Origin: Streptomyces malaysiensis subsp. samsunensis
GTDB lineage: Bacteria; Actinomycetota; Actinomycetes; Streptomycetales; Streptomycetaceae
Assembly: GCF_024519315.1 (NCBI RefSeq)
Contig: NZ_JANIIC010000014.1
Span: forward strand, 62,001-126,000
Direction of reading: 5' to 3'
DNA: 64,000 nt
Made by a program: the position numbers and the translations under genes. Below the pieces are notes generated by a model. The model worked only from the letters and a program-made list of their open reading frames with translations, searched no databases and was not told where the DNA came from. Of this stretch, positions 44,498 through 53,080 are shown one piece after another; positions within the stretch are counted from its first letter, which is position 1, and every line of letters begins with the position of its first letter.

Positions 44498-44665
44498 CCG
44501 TCCATTGCACACCACGGGGGTGACAAACGGGGATGACGAGCGGGGTGATTCGGGCGGGGCGACCCGGCGGCCGGGCGCCGGGTTGGTCTCAACGGCTCCG
44601 AACGGCCGGGCCCATCCGCCGCCCATAAGCCGCCGGGGTCGTCCCACGTCCACCGGCCGGCGGAC

Positions 44666-46405
44666 TCATTCGACGCCTATGATCAGCGGCGTGGTGGGCT
44701 GACCACCCCGGTAGACGACCGTGTCGACGGCGAAGTGCCCCTCCCGTACATGCCGCTCCAGCCGTTCGGCGACCTCGTCCGCAAGCCCCGCGCCCAGCAC
44801 CAGAGTGACCATCTCGCCGCCCGACGCCAGCATCCGGTCCAGCACCGTCTCGGCGGTCGCGGCAAGCTCCGAGCCGATCACCGCCACATCGCCGTCGATC
44901 ATGCCCAGGACGTCCCCGGCCTGGCACACCCCGGCCATGGTCCAGGACTGGCGCTCGGCGACGGCCAGTTCCGCGTAGCGGGTGGCGCCCGCGGCCGAGG
45001 TCATGGCGACCACGTCCTCGTCGAAGCTGCGGCCGGGCTCGTGGACGGCGAGCGCGGCGATGCCCTGGACGGCGGAGCGGGTGGGGATCACCGCGGCCCG
45101 TACGCCCTCGGCGCGGGCCTGGGCGGCGGCCGCGGCCGCCGTGTGGTGCAGCTCGGTGTCGTTCGGCAGCAGTACGACCTCACGGGCATCGGCCCGGCGG
45201 ACCGCCTCGACCAGCTCACCGCTGGCGGGCGGCTCCCCGGCGCGGGTGGCGACGGCGGTCGCGCCCGCCTCGGCGCACAGCGCGGCGAGCCCGTCGCCGG
45301 GGACGACGGCCACCACGGCGCGGGTCGCGCGCTCGCCGCGCGGGCCGGCCGTGGAGTCCTGGGCACCGGTCCGATCCGGCAGGACGACCGCCGGGCCCGG
45401 CCGGTCCTGGCCATCGGCGTCCGCCTTACGGGCGGCACCGCCGAAGTGGGTGATCCGGATGCGGTACGGGCGCCCGGCCTGGATGCCCGCCTCCACGGCC
45501 GCCCCCGCGTCGTCCACATGGACGTGCACATTCCACAGGCCGTCGCCGCCGACGACCACCAGGGAGTCGCCGAGGGCGTCCAGGCGCTCCCGCAGGGCGG
45601 CCACCGCCGTGTCGTCGGCCTCCAGGAGGTAGATCACCTCGAAGCCGGGCCCGCCCCCTGGGGCGCCGTCGGCGGGACAGCCCGCGGGGTCCTGCCCGGC
45701 GGTCGCCAGGGCGCCACCGAGCGGGCGGAGCGGCGCGAGCGCCGCGGGGGCCTCGCCCGACAGGGCCTCGGCGAGCCCGCCCAGGACCGTCACCAGTCCG
45801 TAGCCGCCGGCGTCGACCACCCCGGCGCGGGCGAGGACGTCGAGCTGACCGGGGGTGGCCTGGAGCGCGGCGCGGGCGCCCTCGTAGGCGGAGCGGGCCA
45901 CCGTGGCGACGTCGCCCGTGGCGCGCTCCGCGCCCTCCGCGGCGGCCACGGCGACCGTAAGGACGGTGCCTTCGACGGGGTGCGCGACCGCCAGGTAGGC
46001 GAGGTCGACCGCGCGCCGCAGCGCCCGCCGCAGCCCGTCGGCCTCGCCCGTGCCCGGGTTCCCCTCCACCGGGCCGGTGGCCAGGACGTCCGCCATACCG
46101 CGCAGCAGCTGCGCCAGGATCGTGCCGGAGTTGCCCCGTGCTCCGATGAGCGCGCCATGGGCCATGGCGCGCACCACATCGGCGAGGGTGGGGCGGGAGA
46201 CGGCGGCGGAGGCGGCGTGGCCGTCGAAGGCGGCGTCCACGGCCCGGGCGGCGGACTCGACGGTCAGATACAGATTGGTGCCGGTGTCCCCGTCCGCGAC
46301 CGGATAGACATTGATCGCGTCGATGTCCGCACGGGCCCGGCCCAGCGCGTCCAGCGCCAGTCCGCACCAGTTCCGTACCGCATCGGCGTCGAGCGTGTGC
46401 GGCAC
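44666..46405 (-). CDS. DhaL/DAK2-domain protein (FakA/YloV-like)
   Basis: A 579-residue protein. The N-terminal 210 residues form a DhaL-type kinase domain (INVYPVADGDTGTNLYLTVE; HGALIGARGNSGTILAQLL; ARAGVVDAGGYGLVTVLGG), the ATP-binding fold of dihydroxyacetone kinase and of fatty acid kinase FakA. The rest corresponds to the middle and C-terminal FakA domains (AALCAEAGATAVATRAGEPP; FAVDTVVYRGGQPTTPLIIG). In firmicutes FakA phosphorylates FakB-bound fatty acids; a FakB gene is not in the window. GTG at 46405 has GAGGAGGACC upstream. It is upstream of recG on the same strand, as in most actinobacteria. Confidence 0.85.
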   Translation of the reverse strand: MPHTLDADAVRNWCGLALDALGRARADIDAINVYPVADGDTGTNLYLTVESAARAVDAAFDGHAASAAVSRPTLADVVRAMAHGALIGARGNSGTILAQLLRGMADVLATGPVEGNPGTGEADGLRRALRRAVDLAYLAVAHPVEGTVLTVAVAAAEGAERATGDVATVARSAYEGARAALQATPGQLDVLARAGVVDAGGYGLVTVLGGLAEALSGEAPAALAPLRPLGGALATAGQDPAGCPADGAPGGGPGFEVIYLLEADDTAVAALRERLDALGDSLVVVGGDGLWNVHVHVDDAGAAVEAGIQAGRPYRIRITHFGGAARKADADGQDRPGPAVVLPDRTGAQDSTAGPRGERATRAVVAVVPGDGLAALCAEAGATAVATRAGEPPASGELVEAVRRADAREVVLLPNDTELHHTAAAAAAQARAEGVRAAVIPTRSAVQGIAALAVHEPGRSFDEDVVAMTSAAGATRYAELAVAERQSWTMAGVCQAGDVLGMIDGDVAVIGSELAATAETVLDRMLASGGEMVTLVLGAGLADEVAERLERHVREGHFAVDTVVYRGGQPTTPLIIGVE

Positions 46406-46670
46406 GTAAGGTCCTCCTCGGAGGCTGCTGGGGCGGGGCGGGCATAGCGTCACCGCAGGGTAGCCGCCGCCCTCGGCGGGTGCCGGGGCAGCCATGATAG
46501 TTTCTTTGTACGGGAGTGGCCGTTGTATGCTGCTCCGGTTGCCCGATGCGAATCGGGCCATTCCCCCAGGCGCCGCCGAGTCCTCCATGATTCAGGCAAC
46601 GCCCGGGGCATCCGTTCAAGTGTCCTGTCTCCTCGCGAGAAGCGAGGTTGACCCGTCTTTGGAGTAACCC

Positions 46671-46856
46671 GTGGCTGCCAACTGCGACGTCTGCGGCAAG
46701 GGGCCGGGCTTCGGCAACAACATCTCGCACTCGCACCGCCGCACCCGCCGTCGTTGGAACCCCAACATCCAGACGGTGCGCGCTGTGGTCGGTCGTACCC
46801 CGAAGCGGCTCAACGTCTGCACCTCGTGCATCAAGGCCGGCAAGGTTTCGCGCTAG
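46671..46856 (+). CDS. rpmB: 50S ribosomal protein L28
   Basis: A 61-residue ribosomal protein with GTG start. It carries two zinc-binding pairs, CDVC (residues 5-8) and CTSC near the end, so it is a C+ L28. Typical basic core [20 protein letters not shown]. Streptomyces often keep a second zinc-free paralogue controlled by Zur; this copy would be the constitutive one. Divergent from the DAK gene across 265 bases. Confidence 0.97.
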   Translation: MAANCDVCGKGPGFGNNISHSHRRTRRRWNPNIQTVRAVVGRTPKRLNVCTSCIKAGKVSR

Positions 46857-46874
46857 CCGCCCCGCCGTTCGCAC

Positions 46875-46905
46875 AGGCCGGTCCACCCATGGCGTGGACC
46901 GGCCT
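46875..46905. terminator. Terminator between rpmB and thiD
   Basis: AGGCCGGTCCAC (46875-46886) pairs perfectly with GTGGACCGGCCT (46894-46905) around CCATGGC and is followed by TTTC. It separates convergent rpmB and thiD. Confidence 0.9.
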
Positions 46906-46928
46906 TTCGCGTGCGTCTGCGCGGGCCC

Positions 46929-47768
46929 TCAGCCGGATCCCTGCCGCAACCATCCGTGGTCGACGGGGCCGATGCCCGCGCCCAGGGGGAAGCCCGCCGC
47001 GATGGCGCCCGTGACGTACGCCTTGGCCGCCGTGACGGCCTGAGGGACCTCGTATCCGCCCGCCAGATACGTGGCGATCGCCGCGGCGAGGGTGCATCCC
47101 GTGCCGTGCGTATGGCGGTTGTCCTGGCGGGGCGCCCGCAGCCAGTGCTCCTCGGTGCCGTCCGTGAGCAGATCCACCGCCTCACCGCCGGGCAGATGGC
47201 CGCCCTTGATCAGCGCCCACCGCGGGCCGTGGCCCAGTACCGCCCCGGCCGCCCGCCGCTGGTCCTCCTCCGACTCCACCCGGACGCCGGTGAGCTGGGC
47301 CACCTCGTCCAGGTTGGGCGTGGCCACGGTCGCGGTCGGCAGCAGCTTCGTACGGACCGCGTCGAGCGCCTCGACGGCCAGCAGCGGGTCGCCGTGCTTG
47401 GAGACCCCGACCGGGTCGACGACCACCGGCGCGGGGAGGTCCGCGAGCAGCGCGGCCACGGTCTCGACCAGTTCGGCGCTCGCCAGCATGCCGGTCTTGA
47501 CCGCCTGGACGCCGATGTCGTCGGCCACACTGCGGAACTGGGCCCGTACGGCCTCTGCGGGCAGCTCCCAGGCGCCCTGGACGCCCAGGGAGTTCTGCGC
47601 CGTCACCGCGGTGATGACGCTCATCCCGTGGGCGCCGAGGGCCAGCATGGTCTTCAGATCGGCCTGGATACCCGCACCGCCGCCGGAGTCCGATCCGGCG
47701 ACGGTGAGGACGCGCACGGGCGCCGAGCCGTCAGGGGAGGGGCGGGGGACACGGGGAGGTAGGGCCAT
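46929..47768 (-). CDS. thiD: Hydroxymethylpyrimidine kinase / HMP-phosphate kinase
   Basis: Phosphorylates HMP twice to make HMP-PP for thiamine synthesis. The 279-residue ribokinase-fold protein shows [19 protein letters not shown] near the start, VKTGMLAS and the ATP-site motif [19 protein letters not shown] with the catalytic Cys/Asp region. Start is ATG 47768. The upstream neighbour on the same strand is thiL, the last enzyme of the pathway, but a 163-base repeat-filled gap separates them. No TPP riboswitch motif was found before either gene. Confidence 0.95.
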   Translation of the reverse strand: MALPPRVPRPSPDGSAPVRVLTVAGSDSGGGAGIQADLKTMLALGAHGMSVITAVTAQNSLGVQGAWELPAEAVRAQFRSVADDIGVQAVKTGMLASAELVETVAALLADLPAPVVVDPVGVSKHGDPLLAVEALDAVRTKLLPTATVATPNLDEVAQLTGVRVESEEDQRRAAGAVLGHGPRWALIKGGHLPGGEAVDLLTDGTEEHWLRAPRQDNRHTHGTGCTLAAAIATYLAGGYEVPQAVTAAKAYVTGAIAAGFPLGAGIGPVDHGWLRQGSG

Positions 47769-47864
47769 GGGGCCGAATCTACTCGGCGCCCACGGCGTCC
47801 CCGGCGCCCCCTCGGCTCCCTCACGGTCCCCCGGCGCCCTCGATCGCCCGTAAGGCTCCCGGGG

Positions 47865-47934
47865 TCACACGGCGCCCTTATAGGTCACTCGGCGCCCTTA
47901 TGACCCTCACGGTCACTCGGCGCTCCTACGGTCA
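47865..47934. repeat. Tandem repeat copied from the thiL 3' end
   Basis: Four copies of a unit with consensus GGTCACTCGGCGCCCTTA start near 47863, 47883, 47911 and 47930; the last is the end of thiL itself. On the minus strand each contains GAGTGACC, so the thiL TGA stop is repeated at 47913, 47885 and 47865. Spacings are 19, 28 and 20 bases. The array lies between thiL and thiD and adds redundant stop codons. Confidence 0.8.
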
Positions 47935-48900
47935 CTCGGTGCCCTTGCCGTCGCCGAAGTGGTCCCAGCCCCCGTGTGCCCAGGGGGCTCCGTCCACCGT
48001 CACCTGGGGCAGCACCGAGGGGTTCAGCACCTCGCCGATCACCTTCCAGCGGGCCGGCAGCTTGGCGTCGGGCGGGAAGGTGGCCACGATCGCGTGGTCC
48101 TCTCCCCCGCTGAGCACCCATTGCAGCGGGTCGACGCCCACCGCCTGCCCGATGTCCGACATCTGCGAGGGGATGTCGATGTCCGCCGAGCGCAGATCGA
48201 TACGGACCTTGCTGGCCTCCGCGATATGCCCGAGGTCGGCCACCAGCCCGTCGCTCACATCGGTCATCGCCGTCGCGCCGAGCCCGGCGGCGGCCGGGCC
48301 GGCGTGGTACGGCGGCTCCGGGCGGCGGTGGGCCTCGACGAACGCCCGCGGCGAGCGGAAGCCGCGGGAGAGCACCGCGTGACCGGCCGCCGACCAGCCC
48401 AGCCATCCGGTGACGGCGACAACGTCGCCGGGCTTGGCACCGGATCGGGTGACCGGTTCATGGTTGCGCAGATCGCCCAGTGCGGTGATCGCGACAGTGA
48501 TGGTGTCCCCGCGGACCACATCGCCGCCGACCACGGCCGCGCCCGCGACCTGGCATTCGTCGCGGATGCCGTCCATCAGCTCGGTCGGCCAGGTCACCGG
48601 CAGATCGGCGGGGACCACCAGGCCGAGCAGCAGGGCGGTCGGCACCGCGCCCATGGCCGCGATGTCCGCCAGGTTCTGGGCCGCGGCCTTACGGCCGACG
48701 TCATAGGCGGTGGACCAGTCCCGGCGGAAGTGCCTGCCCTCCAGCAGGACGTCCGTACTGGCCACGACCCTCCGGTCGGGCGCGGCCACAACCGCGGCGT
48801 CATCACCGGGCCCCAGCCTCACCGCCGGGGTGGTGGTGAGCCGGGAGGTGAGCTCTCTGATGAGCCCGAACTCCCCCAACTCGCCCACGGTGCCCTTCAT
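47932..48900 (-). CDS. thiL: Thiamine-monophosphate kinase
   Basis: Last step of thiamine pyrophosphate synthesis. ATG 48900 (GAAGGGGCG upstream) gives 322 residues starting MKGTVGELGEFGLIRELTSR, with the N-terminal ATP/metal site GPGDDAAVV and STDVLLEGRHF, the PurM-like core GGDVVRGDTITVAITALGDL and MTDVSDGLVADLGHIAEAS. Length is normal. The C-terminus GDGKGTE lies in the tandem repeat. It diverges from the small Lrp-domain gene. Confidence 0.94.
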   Translation of the reverse strand: MKGTVGELGEFGLIRELTSRLTTTPAVRLGPGDDAAVVAAPDRRVVASTDVLLEGRHFRRDWSTAYDVGRKAAAQNLADIAAMGAVPTALLLGLVVPADLPVTWPTELMDGIRDECQVAGAAVVGGDVVRGDTITVAITALGDLRNHEPVTRSGAKPGDVVAVTGWLGWSAAGHAVLSRGFRSPRAFVEAHRRPEPPYHAGPAAAGLGATAMTDVSDGLVADLGHIAEASKVRIDLRSADIDIPSQMSDIGQAVGVDPLQWVLSGGEDHAIVATFPPDAKLPARWKVIGEVLNPSVLPQVTVDGAPWAHGGWDHFGDGKGTE

Positions 48901-49036
48901 CCCATCGCCCCTTCGTGCTCGTGACCACTTGCCGCCCCGCCGCGCTCCCCGCGCGGGTCTCCCCGCGCCGCATGGCGACGCGGTACCGTGGCGTCCCTTC
49001 TCTCCACATGATCCTCGTAGCCGCCCTGGAGGTTCC

Positions 49037-49270
49037 GTGGTACAGGCGTACATCCTGATCCAGACCGAGGTCGGCAGGGCCTCGACAGTGGCCGACATCA
49101 TTTCCAAGATCCCTGGGGTGATACAGGCGGAGGACGTCACCGGCCCTTATGACGTCATCGTGCGCGCCCAGGCCGACACAGTCGATGAGCTCGGCCGCAT
49201 GGTGGTCGCGAAAGTCCAACAAGTGGAAGGCATCACCCGCACCCTGACCTGCCCGGTCGTCCATATCTAG
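49037..49270 (+). CDS. Stand-alone Lrp/AsnC ligand-binding (RAM) domain protein
   Basis: A 77-residue protein with no DNA-binding part: MVQAYILIQTEVGRASTVAD, GVIQAEDVTGPYDVIVRAQA, then VEGITRTLTCPVVHI. This is the ligand-binding/oligomerisation domain of Lrp/AsnC proteins. Such free-standing domains bind amino acids and may modulate full-length regulators by co-assembly. GTG at 49037 follows GGAGG by 4 bases. It is close to and co-directional with the DUF3515 lipoprotein gene (20-base gap). Function not established. Confidence 0.85.
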   Translation: MVQAYILIQTEVGRASTVADIISKIPGVIQAEDVTGPYDVIVRAQADTVDELGRMVVAKVQQVEGITRTLTCPVVHI

Positions 49271-49290
49271 CGCCCCCGTATGCTCGGCGG

Positions 49291-49788
49291 GTGAATTCCG
49301 CACACCGTAGTCCCACGCGAAGGCTCGCTCCGCTGTGCGTCACCGTGGCGCTCGCCCTGGTGCCGTTGGCCGGTTGCTCCTTCACCGGGGATTCGGACGA
49401 CGCCGAGGCGCCCGCGGTTCCCACGCCGCCCGCGCGGGCGGCGTCATTGTGCCGGGCGCTGCACAAGGAGCTGCCCCGTACCGTGAACGGGCTGAAGCGG
49501 GGCACCATCGAGCCCGCCTCGGACTACACGGCGATGTGGGGGGATCCTGCCGTGCGGCTGCGCTGCGGGGTTCCCCGGCCGCGGGCGATGGATTCCTCGA
49601 CCGAGTCGGTCGAGGTGAACGGCGTCGCATGGCTCCCCGAGAAGCAGAAGGACGGCTACCGCTTCACCACGGTACTGCGCCGGGCGTATGTCGAGGTGAC
49701 CGTGCCCGGGAAGTACGCCCCCGAGATCAACGCCCTGGTCGACTTCGCCCATGGCGTGAAGAAGACGGTGCCCGAAGGCGTGGCCTAG
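49291..49788 (+). CDS. DUF3515 lipoprotein
   Basis: A 165-residue lipoprotein. The signal peptide ends with the lipobox LAGC (Cys at about 29, PLAGCSFTGD); the mature domain is DUF3515 with two further cysteines (LCRALHKELPRTVNGLKRG; RLRCGVPRP) that could form a disulphide. Begins with GTG 49291. DUF3515 genes are conserved next to thiL and ddl in actinobacteria, which suggests a cell-envelope role, not shown experimentally as far as I know. Confidence 0.85.
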   Translation: MNSAHRSPTRRLAPLCVTVALALVPLAGCSFTGDSDDAEAPAVPTPPARAASLCRALHKELPRTVNGLKRGTIEPASDYTAMWGDPAVRLRCGVPRPRAMDSSTESVEVNGVAWLPEKQKDGYRFTTVLRRAYVEVTVPGKYAPEINALVDFAHGVKKTVPEGVA

Positions 49789-49857
49789 CGCGGCCCCGTC
49801 GAGCGGCGACCGGCGCCGCCGCTAAGCGGATCGGCGGAAGTCGGCTGCGGTTCGGTG

Positions 49858-49903
49858 GCGCCCCGAAGGGGCGCGGGGAACTGCGCGACCAGCCACGACG
49901 CGC
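49858..49903. repeat. Streptomyces interspersed repeat downstream of the DUF3515 gene
   Basis: The 46 bases contain GGCGCCCCGAAGGGGCGC (hairpin with GAAG loop) followed by GGGGAACTGCGCGACCAGCC. I recognise this combination as a common intergenic repeat of Streptomyces genomes. It lies between convergent DUF3515 and ddlA genes and may serve as a terminator. Confidence 0.75.
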
Positions 49904-49946
49904 CGCGGACGATCGACGGCAGGTCAGGGCACTTCCAGCGGAGCGC

Positions 49947-51119
49947 TTAGCGCAGCCCCGTCGAGCGCCGCAGCGCGGCCTGGAGCAGCCGGTCCACCAG
50001 CTCGGGGTAGCTCACTCCGCTCTCCTGCCACATGCGCGGGTACATCGAGATCGGGGTGAAGCCGGGCATGGTGTTGATCTCGTTGATCACGAACTCGCCG
50101 CTGTCCAGCAGGAAGAAGTCGGCCCGGACCAGCCCCTCGCAGGACGCCGCCTCGAAGGCGGCCACCGCGAGCTCCTGGACCCGCCGGGTCTGCTCCTCGG
50201 TGAGCGGCGCGGGCACGATGCCGTCCGCCGAGTCGATGTACTTGGCCTCGAAGTCGTAGAAGGCGTGGGAGGAGACCGGCGGGATCTCGGCGGGCACGCT
50301 GGCCCGCGGCCCGTCCTCGTACTCCAGCACTCCGCATTCGATCTCGCGGCCGCGCAGCAGCGCCTCCACGATGACCTTCGGGTCGTGGCGCCTGGCCTCC
50401 TCGATGGCCTCGTCCAGGTCCGCGGGGTCGTCGACCTTGCTGATTCCGATGGAGGAGCCGGCGCGCGCGGGCTTCACGAAGAGCGGCCAGCCGTGCTCCT
50501 CGGCGAACTCCACGACCCTGCGGCGGGCGGCGGAAGGTTCCTGCTCCCAGGCGCGGGGGCGGATCACCTCGTACGGGCCGACGGGCAGCCCGAAGGAGAC
50601 GAACACCCGCTTCATGTACTCCTTGTCCATGCCCACCGCGGAGGCGAGCACCCCGGCGCCCACATACGGCACCCCGGACAGCTCCAGCAGCCCCTGGAGG
50701 GTGCCGTCCTCGCCGTACGGACCGTGCAGCATGGGGAAGACGACGTCGACGTCGCCCAGTGCCTTGGGCACCACCCCCGGCTCGCTGTAGACGACCTCGC
50801 GGTTCCCCGGGTCGACCGGGAGGACGACCGAGCCCTCGCTGGACTCGGCGAGCCGTTCGACGCTCGGCAGCTCGCGGTTGGCGATGGCCATCCGCTCCGG
50901 CTCGTCCGCGGTCAGCGCCCAACGGCCGTCCGCGGTGATGCCGATCGGCAGCACGTCGTACTTCTCACGGTCGATGGCGCGCAGCACGGCGCCCGCGGTG
51001 ACCACCGAGATGGCGTGCTCGGAGCTGCGGCCGCCGAAGACGACGGCGACGCGCGGCTTCCGCCGCTCGCCTCCGGAGGAAGCCGGGACAGGGCCTGGGG
51101 AAGGGGTCTGGCTGCTCAT
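49947..51119 (-). CDS. ddlA: D-alanine--D-alanine ligase
   Basis: ATP-grasp enzyme that makes the D-Ala-D-Ala dipeptide of peptidoglycan. The 390-residue protein has VAVVFGGRSSEHAISVVTAG (N-terminal domain), PMLHGPYGEDGTLQGLLELS, PLFVKPARAGSSIGISKV (central), and the Mg/ATP-binding box RADFFLLDSGEFVINEINTM. The omega loop reads FYDFEAKY with the Tyr expected in D-Ala-D-Ala-type ligases; the His of VanA-type D-lactate ligases is not seen there. It ends in RRSTGLR. Separated from gpsA by 34 bases, so it is co-transcribed with it. Confidence 0.95.
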   Translation of the reverse strand: MSSQTPSPGPVPASSGGERRKPRVAVVFGGRSSEHAISVVTAGAVLRAIDREKYDVLPIGITADGRWALTADEPERMAIANRELPSVERLAESSEGSVVLPVDPGNREVVYSEPGVVPKALGDVDVVFPMLHGPYGEDGTLQGLLELSGVPYVGAGVLASAVGMDKEYMKRVFVSFGLPVGPYEVIRPRAWEQEPSAARRRVVEFAEEHGWPLFVKPARAGSSIGISKVDDPADLDEAIEEARRHDPKVIVEALLRGREIECGVLEYEDGPRASVPAEIPPVSSHAFYDFEAKYIDSADGIVPAPLTEEQTRRVQELAVAAFEAASCEGLVRADFFLLDSGEFVINEINTMPGFTPISMYPRMWQESGVSYPELVDRLLQAALRRSTGLR

Positions 51120-51153
51120 ATCGCGTTGAGGTTACCTTGCGGTCCGCGCGGCG

Positions 51154-52155
51154 TCAGTGCCGCTCGGCCTTGGCGCTGCGGGACATCAGCTCTTTGAGTG
51201 CGACAAGCGGCTGTTTGCCGTCGTGCACGATTCCCACGACGGTCTCGGTGATGGGCATGTCGACGTCGTAGCGGCGGGCGAGATCCAGCACGGACTCGCA
51301 CGACTTGACGCCCTCCGCAGTCTGCTTGGTGACCGCGATGGTCTCCTCCAGTGTCATCCCGCGGCCCAGGTTGGTGCCGAAGGTGTGGTTGCGGGAGAGC
51401 GGGGAGGAGCAGGTGGCGACGAGGTCGCCCATGCCCGCCAGGCCCGCGAAGGTGTGCGCGTCGGCGCCCATCGCCAGGCCCAGCCGGGTCGTTTCGGCGA
51501 GGCCGCGGGTGATGAGCGACGCCTTGGTGTTGTCGCCGAGCCCCATGCCGTCGGCGATGCCCACGGCCAGCGCGATGACGTTCTTCACCGCGCCGCCCAG
51601 TTCGCAGCCGACCACATCGGTGTTGGTGTACGGGCGGAAGTACGCGGTGTGGCAGGCGGTCTGGAGGCGGCGGGCCACGCTCTCGTCGGGGCAGGCCACC
51701 ACGGCGGCGGCGGGCTGCCGGGCTGCGATCTCCTTGGCGAGGTTGGGCCCGGTGAGCACCGCGACGCGCTCCGCGGGCGCCTTGGCGACCTCCTGGACGA
51801 CCTCGCTCATCCGCTTGGCCGTGCCGAGTTCGACGCCCTTCATCAGGGAGACCAGCACGGTGTCGTCGGCCAGCAGCGGGGCCCAGTCGGAGAGGTTGCC
51901 GCGCAGCGTCTGGGAGGGCACGGAGAAGACGGTGAACTCGGCGCCGTCCGCGGCCTCGGCCGGGTCGGTGGTGGCCCGCACGCCGTCGGGGAGCCGCACT
52001 CCGGGGAAGTAGTCGGGATTGGTGCGGCCGGTGTTGATGGCCTCGACGACACCGGGCCTGCGGCCCCACAGCGTCACCTCGCAGCCGGCGTCGGCGAGCA
52101 CCATCGCGAAGGCGGTGCCCCAGGAGCCGGTGCCGAAGACGGCGCAGCGCGTCAC
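51154..52155 (-). CDS. gpsA: Glycerol-3-phosphate dehydrogenase (NAD(P)+)
   Basis: Makes sn-glycerol 3-phosphate for phospholipid synthesis. The 333-residue protein shows the Rossmann motif VFGTGSWGTAFAMVLADAGC (about 5-24), LTGPNLAKEIAARQPAA and ELGGAVKNVIALAVGIADGM with the catalytic Lys, and AGMGDLVATCSSPLSRNHTF. Start is GTG 52155, overlapping the plsC stop (GTGA). The partnership with plsC, the next enzyme in lipid synthesis, is a metabolic operon. Confidence 0.96.
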   Translation of the reverse strand: MTRCAVFGTGSWGTAFAMVLADAGCEVTLWGRRPGVVEAINTGRTNPDYFPGVRLPDGVRATTDPAEAADGAEFTVFSVPSQTLRGNLSDWAPLLADDTVLVSLMKGVELGTAKRMSEVVQEVAKAPAERVAVLTGPNLAKEIAARQPAAAVVACPDESVARRLQTACHTAYFRPYTNTDVVGCELGGAVKNVIALAVGIADGMGLGDNTKASLITRGLAETTRLGLAMGADAHTFAGLAGMGDLVATCSSPLSRNHTFGTNLGRGMTLEETIAVTKQTAEGVKSCESVLDLARRYDVDMPITETVVGIVHDGKQPLVALKELMSRSAKAERH

Positions 52156-52910
52156 TTGCTCTCCTCATCGGCCAGCGGAAGCGGCGGGCCGTCGGTGCCG
52201 GGGCGGATGGGCCGGTCGTACCTCTGGGCGGGCGCCCGCTCTCCGCGCACCTCGGCGAGGAGGTCGGTGATGGCGTCCATGATGGTGTCGGTGGCCGCCC
52301 TGAGGACCTCCGCGGTGGGCTCCTGGCCGTAGAACCCGGACAGGTCCACCGGCGGCCCGGCGTGCACCTTGAGCGTCTTGCGCGGGAAGAGGCGGACCCG
52401 CTTCTCCTTGGCGTACGGCGGCACGGCCTCGTTGGCGCCCCATTGGGCGACGGGGATGACCGGTGCCTTGGTGAGCAGCGCGACCCGCGCCGCGCCCGTC
52501 TTCCCGCGCATGGGCCACATTTCGGGGTCCCGGGTGAGGGTGCCCTCGGGGTAGAAAGCCACGCACTCGCCCTTGTTGATGGCGTCCACGGCGGACCGGA
52601 AGGCGTTGGCGGCGTCGGTGGACTCGCGGTAGACGGGGATCTGGCCGGTGCCGCGGAGCATGGTGCCCACGAGGCCGCCTCTGAAGAGAGCGGCCTTGGC
52701 GAGGAAGCGCGGCACCCTTCCGGTGTTGTACTGGAAGTGCGCGTAGGAGAGCGGGTCGAGATACGAGTTGTGATTGATCGCGGTGATAAATCCACCGTCG
52801 GCGGGAATGTGCTCCATTCCGTGCCAGTCCCGCTTGAACAGAACCACCAGCGGCGGTTTGCACAAGACCGCTGCCATGCGGTACCAGAAGCCGATTCTGC
52901 GGCCGGACAC
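52152..52910 (-). CDS. plsC: 1-acyl-sn-glycerol-3-phosphate acyltransferase
   Basis: Membrane-associated enzyme that adds the second acyl chain to give phosphatidic acid. The GTG at 52910 is preceded by AGAGAGGA and gives 252 residues beginning MSGRRIGFWYRMAAVLCKPP. Catalytic HX4D motif is NHNSYLDPLS, and the substrate-binding EGT box is FYPEGTLTRDPEMWPMRGKT. A longer upstream frame exists but has no family similarity. It is coupled to gpsA by a 4-base overlap. Confidence 0.93.
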   Translation of the reverse strand: MSGRRIGFWYRMAAVLCKPPLVVLFKRDWHGMEHIPADGGFITAINHNSYLDPLSYAHFQYNTGRVPRFLAKAALFRGGLVGTMLRGTGQIPVYRESTDAANAFRSAVDAINKGECVAFYPEGTLTRDPEMWPMRGKTGAARVALLTKAPVIPVAQWGANEAVPPYAKEKRVRLFPRKTLKVHAGPPVDLSGFYGQEPTAEVLRAATDTIMDAITDLLAEVRGERAPAQRYDRPIRPGTDGPPLPLADEESK

Positions 52911-53080
52911 TCGGAACATCCTCTCTTGGACCCTGCTGACCTGCTGGCTTGCTGCCGTTCGGGCAGCCGCACAAGTGTCGCTCCAGGCACCCCGTCTGTC
53001 GAGGACACCGTAACCCCGCACGTCTTCGGCGAGCCGGACAGCAGGTCAGAATGAGGCCCGTGGGAACAAACGGAGCCCCT

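Noticed and set aside
46406..46670. Zur site before rpmB
   Set aside because: No convincing Zur-type palindrome was found, and the encoded L28 is the zinc-containing form that is normally not Zur-repressed.
47769..49036. TPP riboswitch near thiD/thiL
   Set aside because: The conserved CTGAGA and ACCTGATC elements of THI boxes are not seen before either gene.
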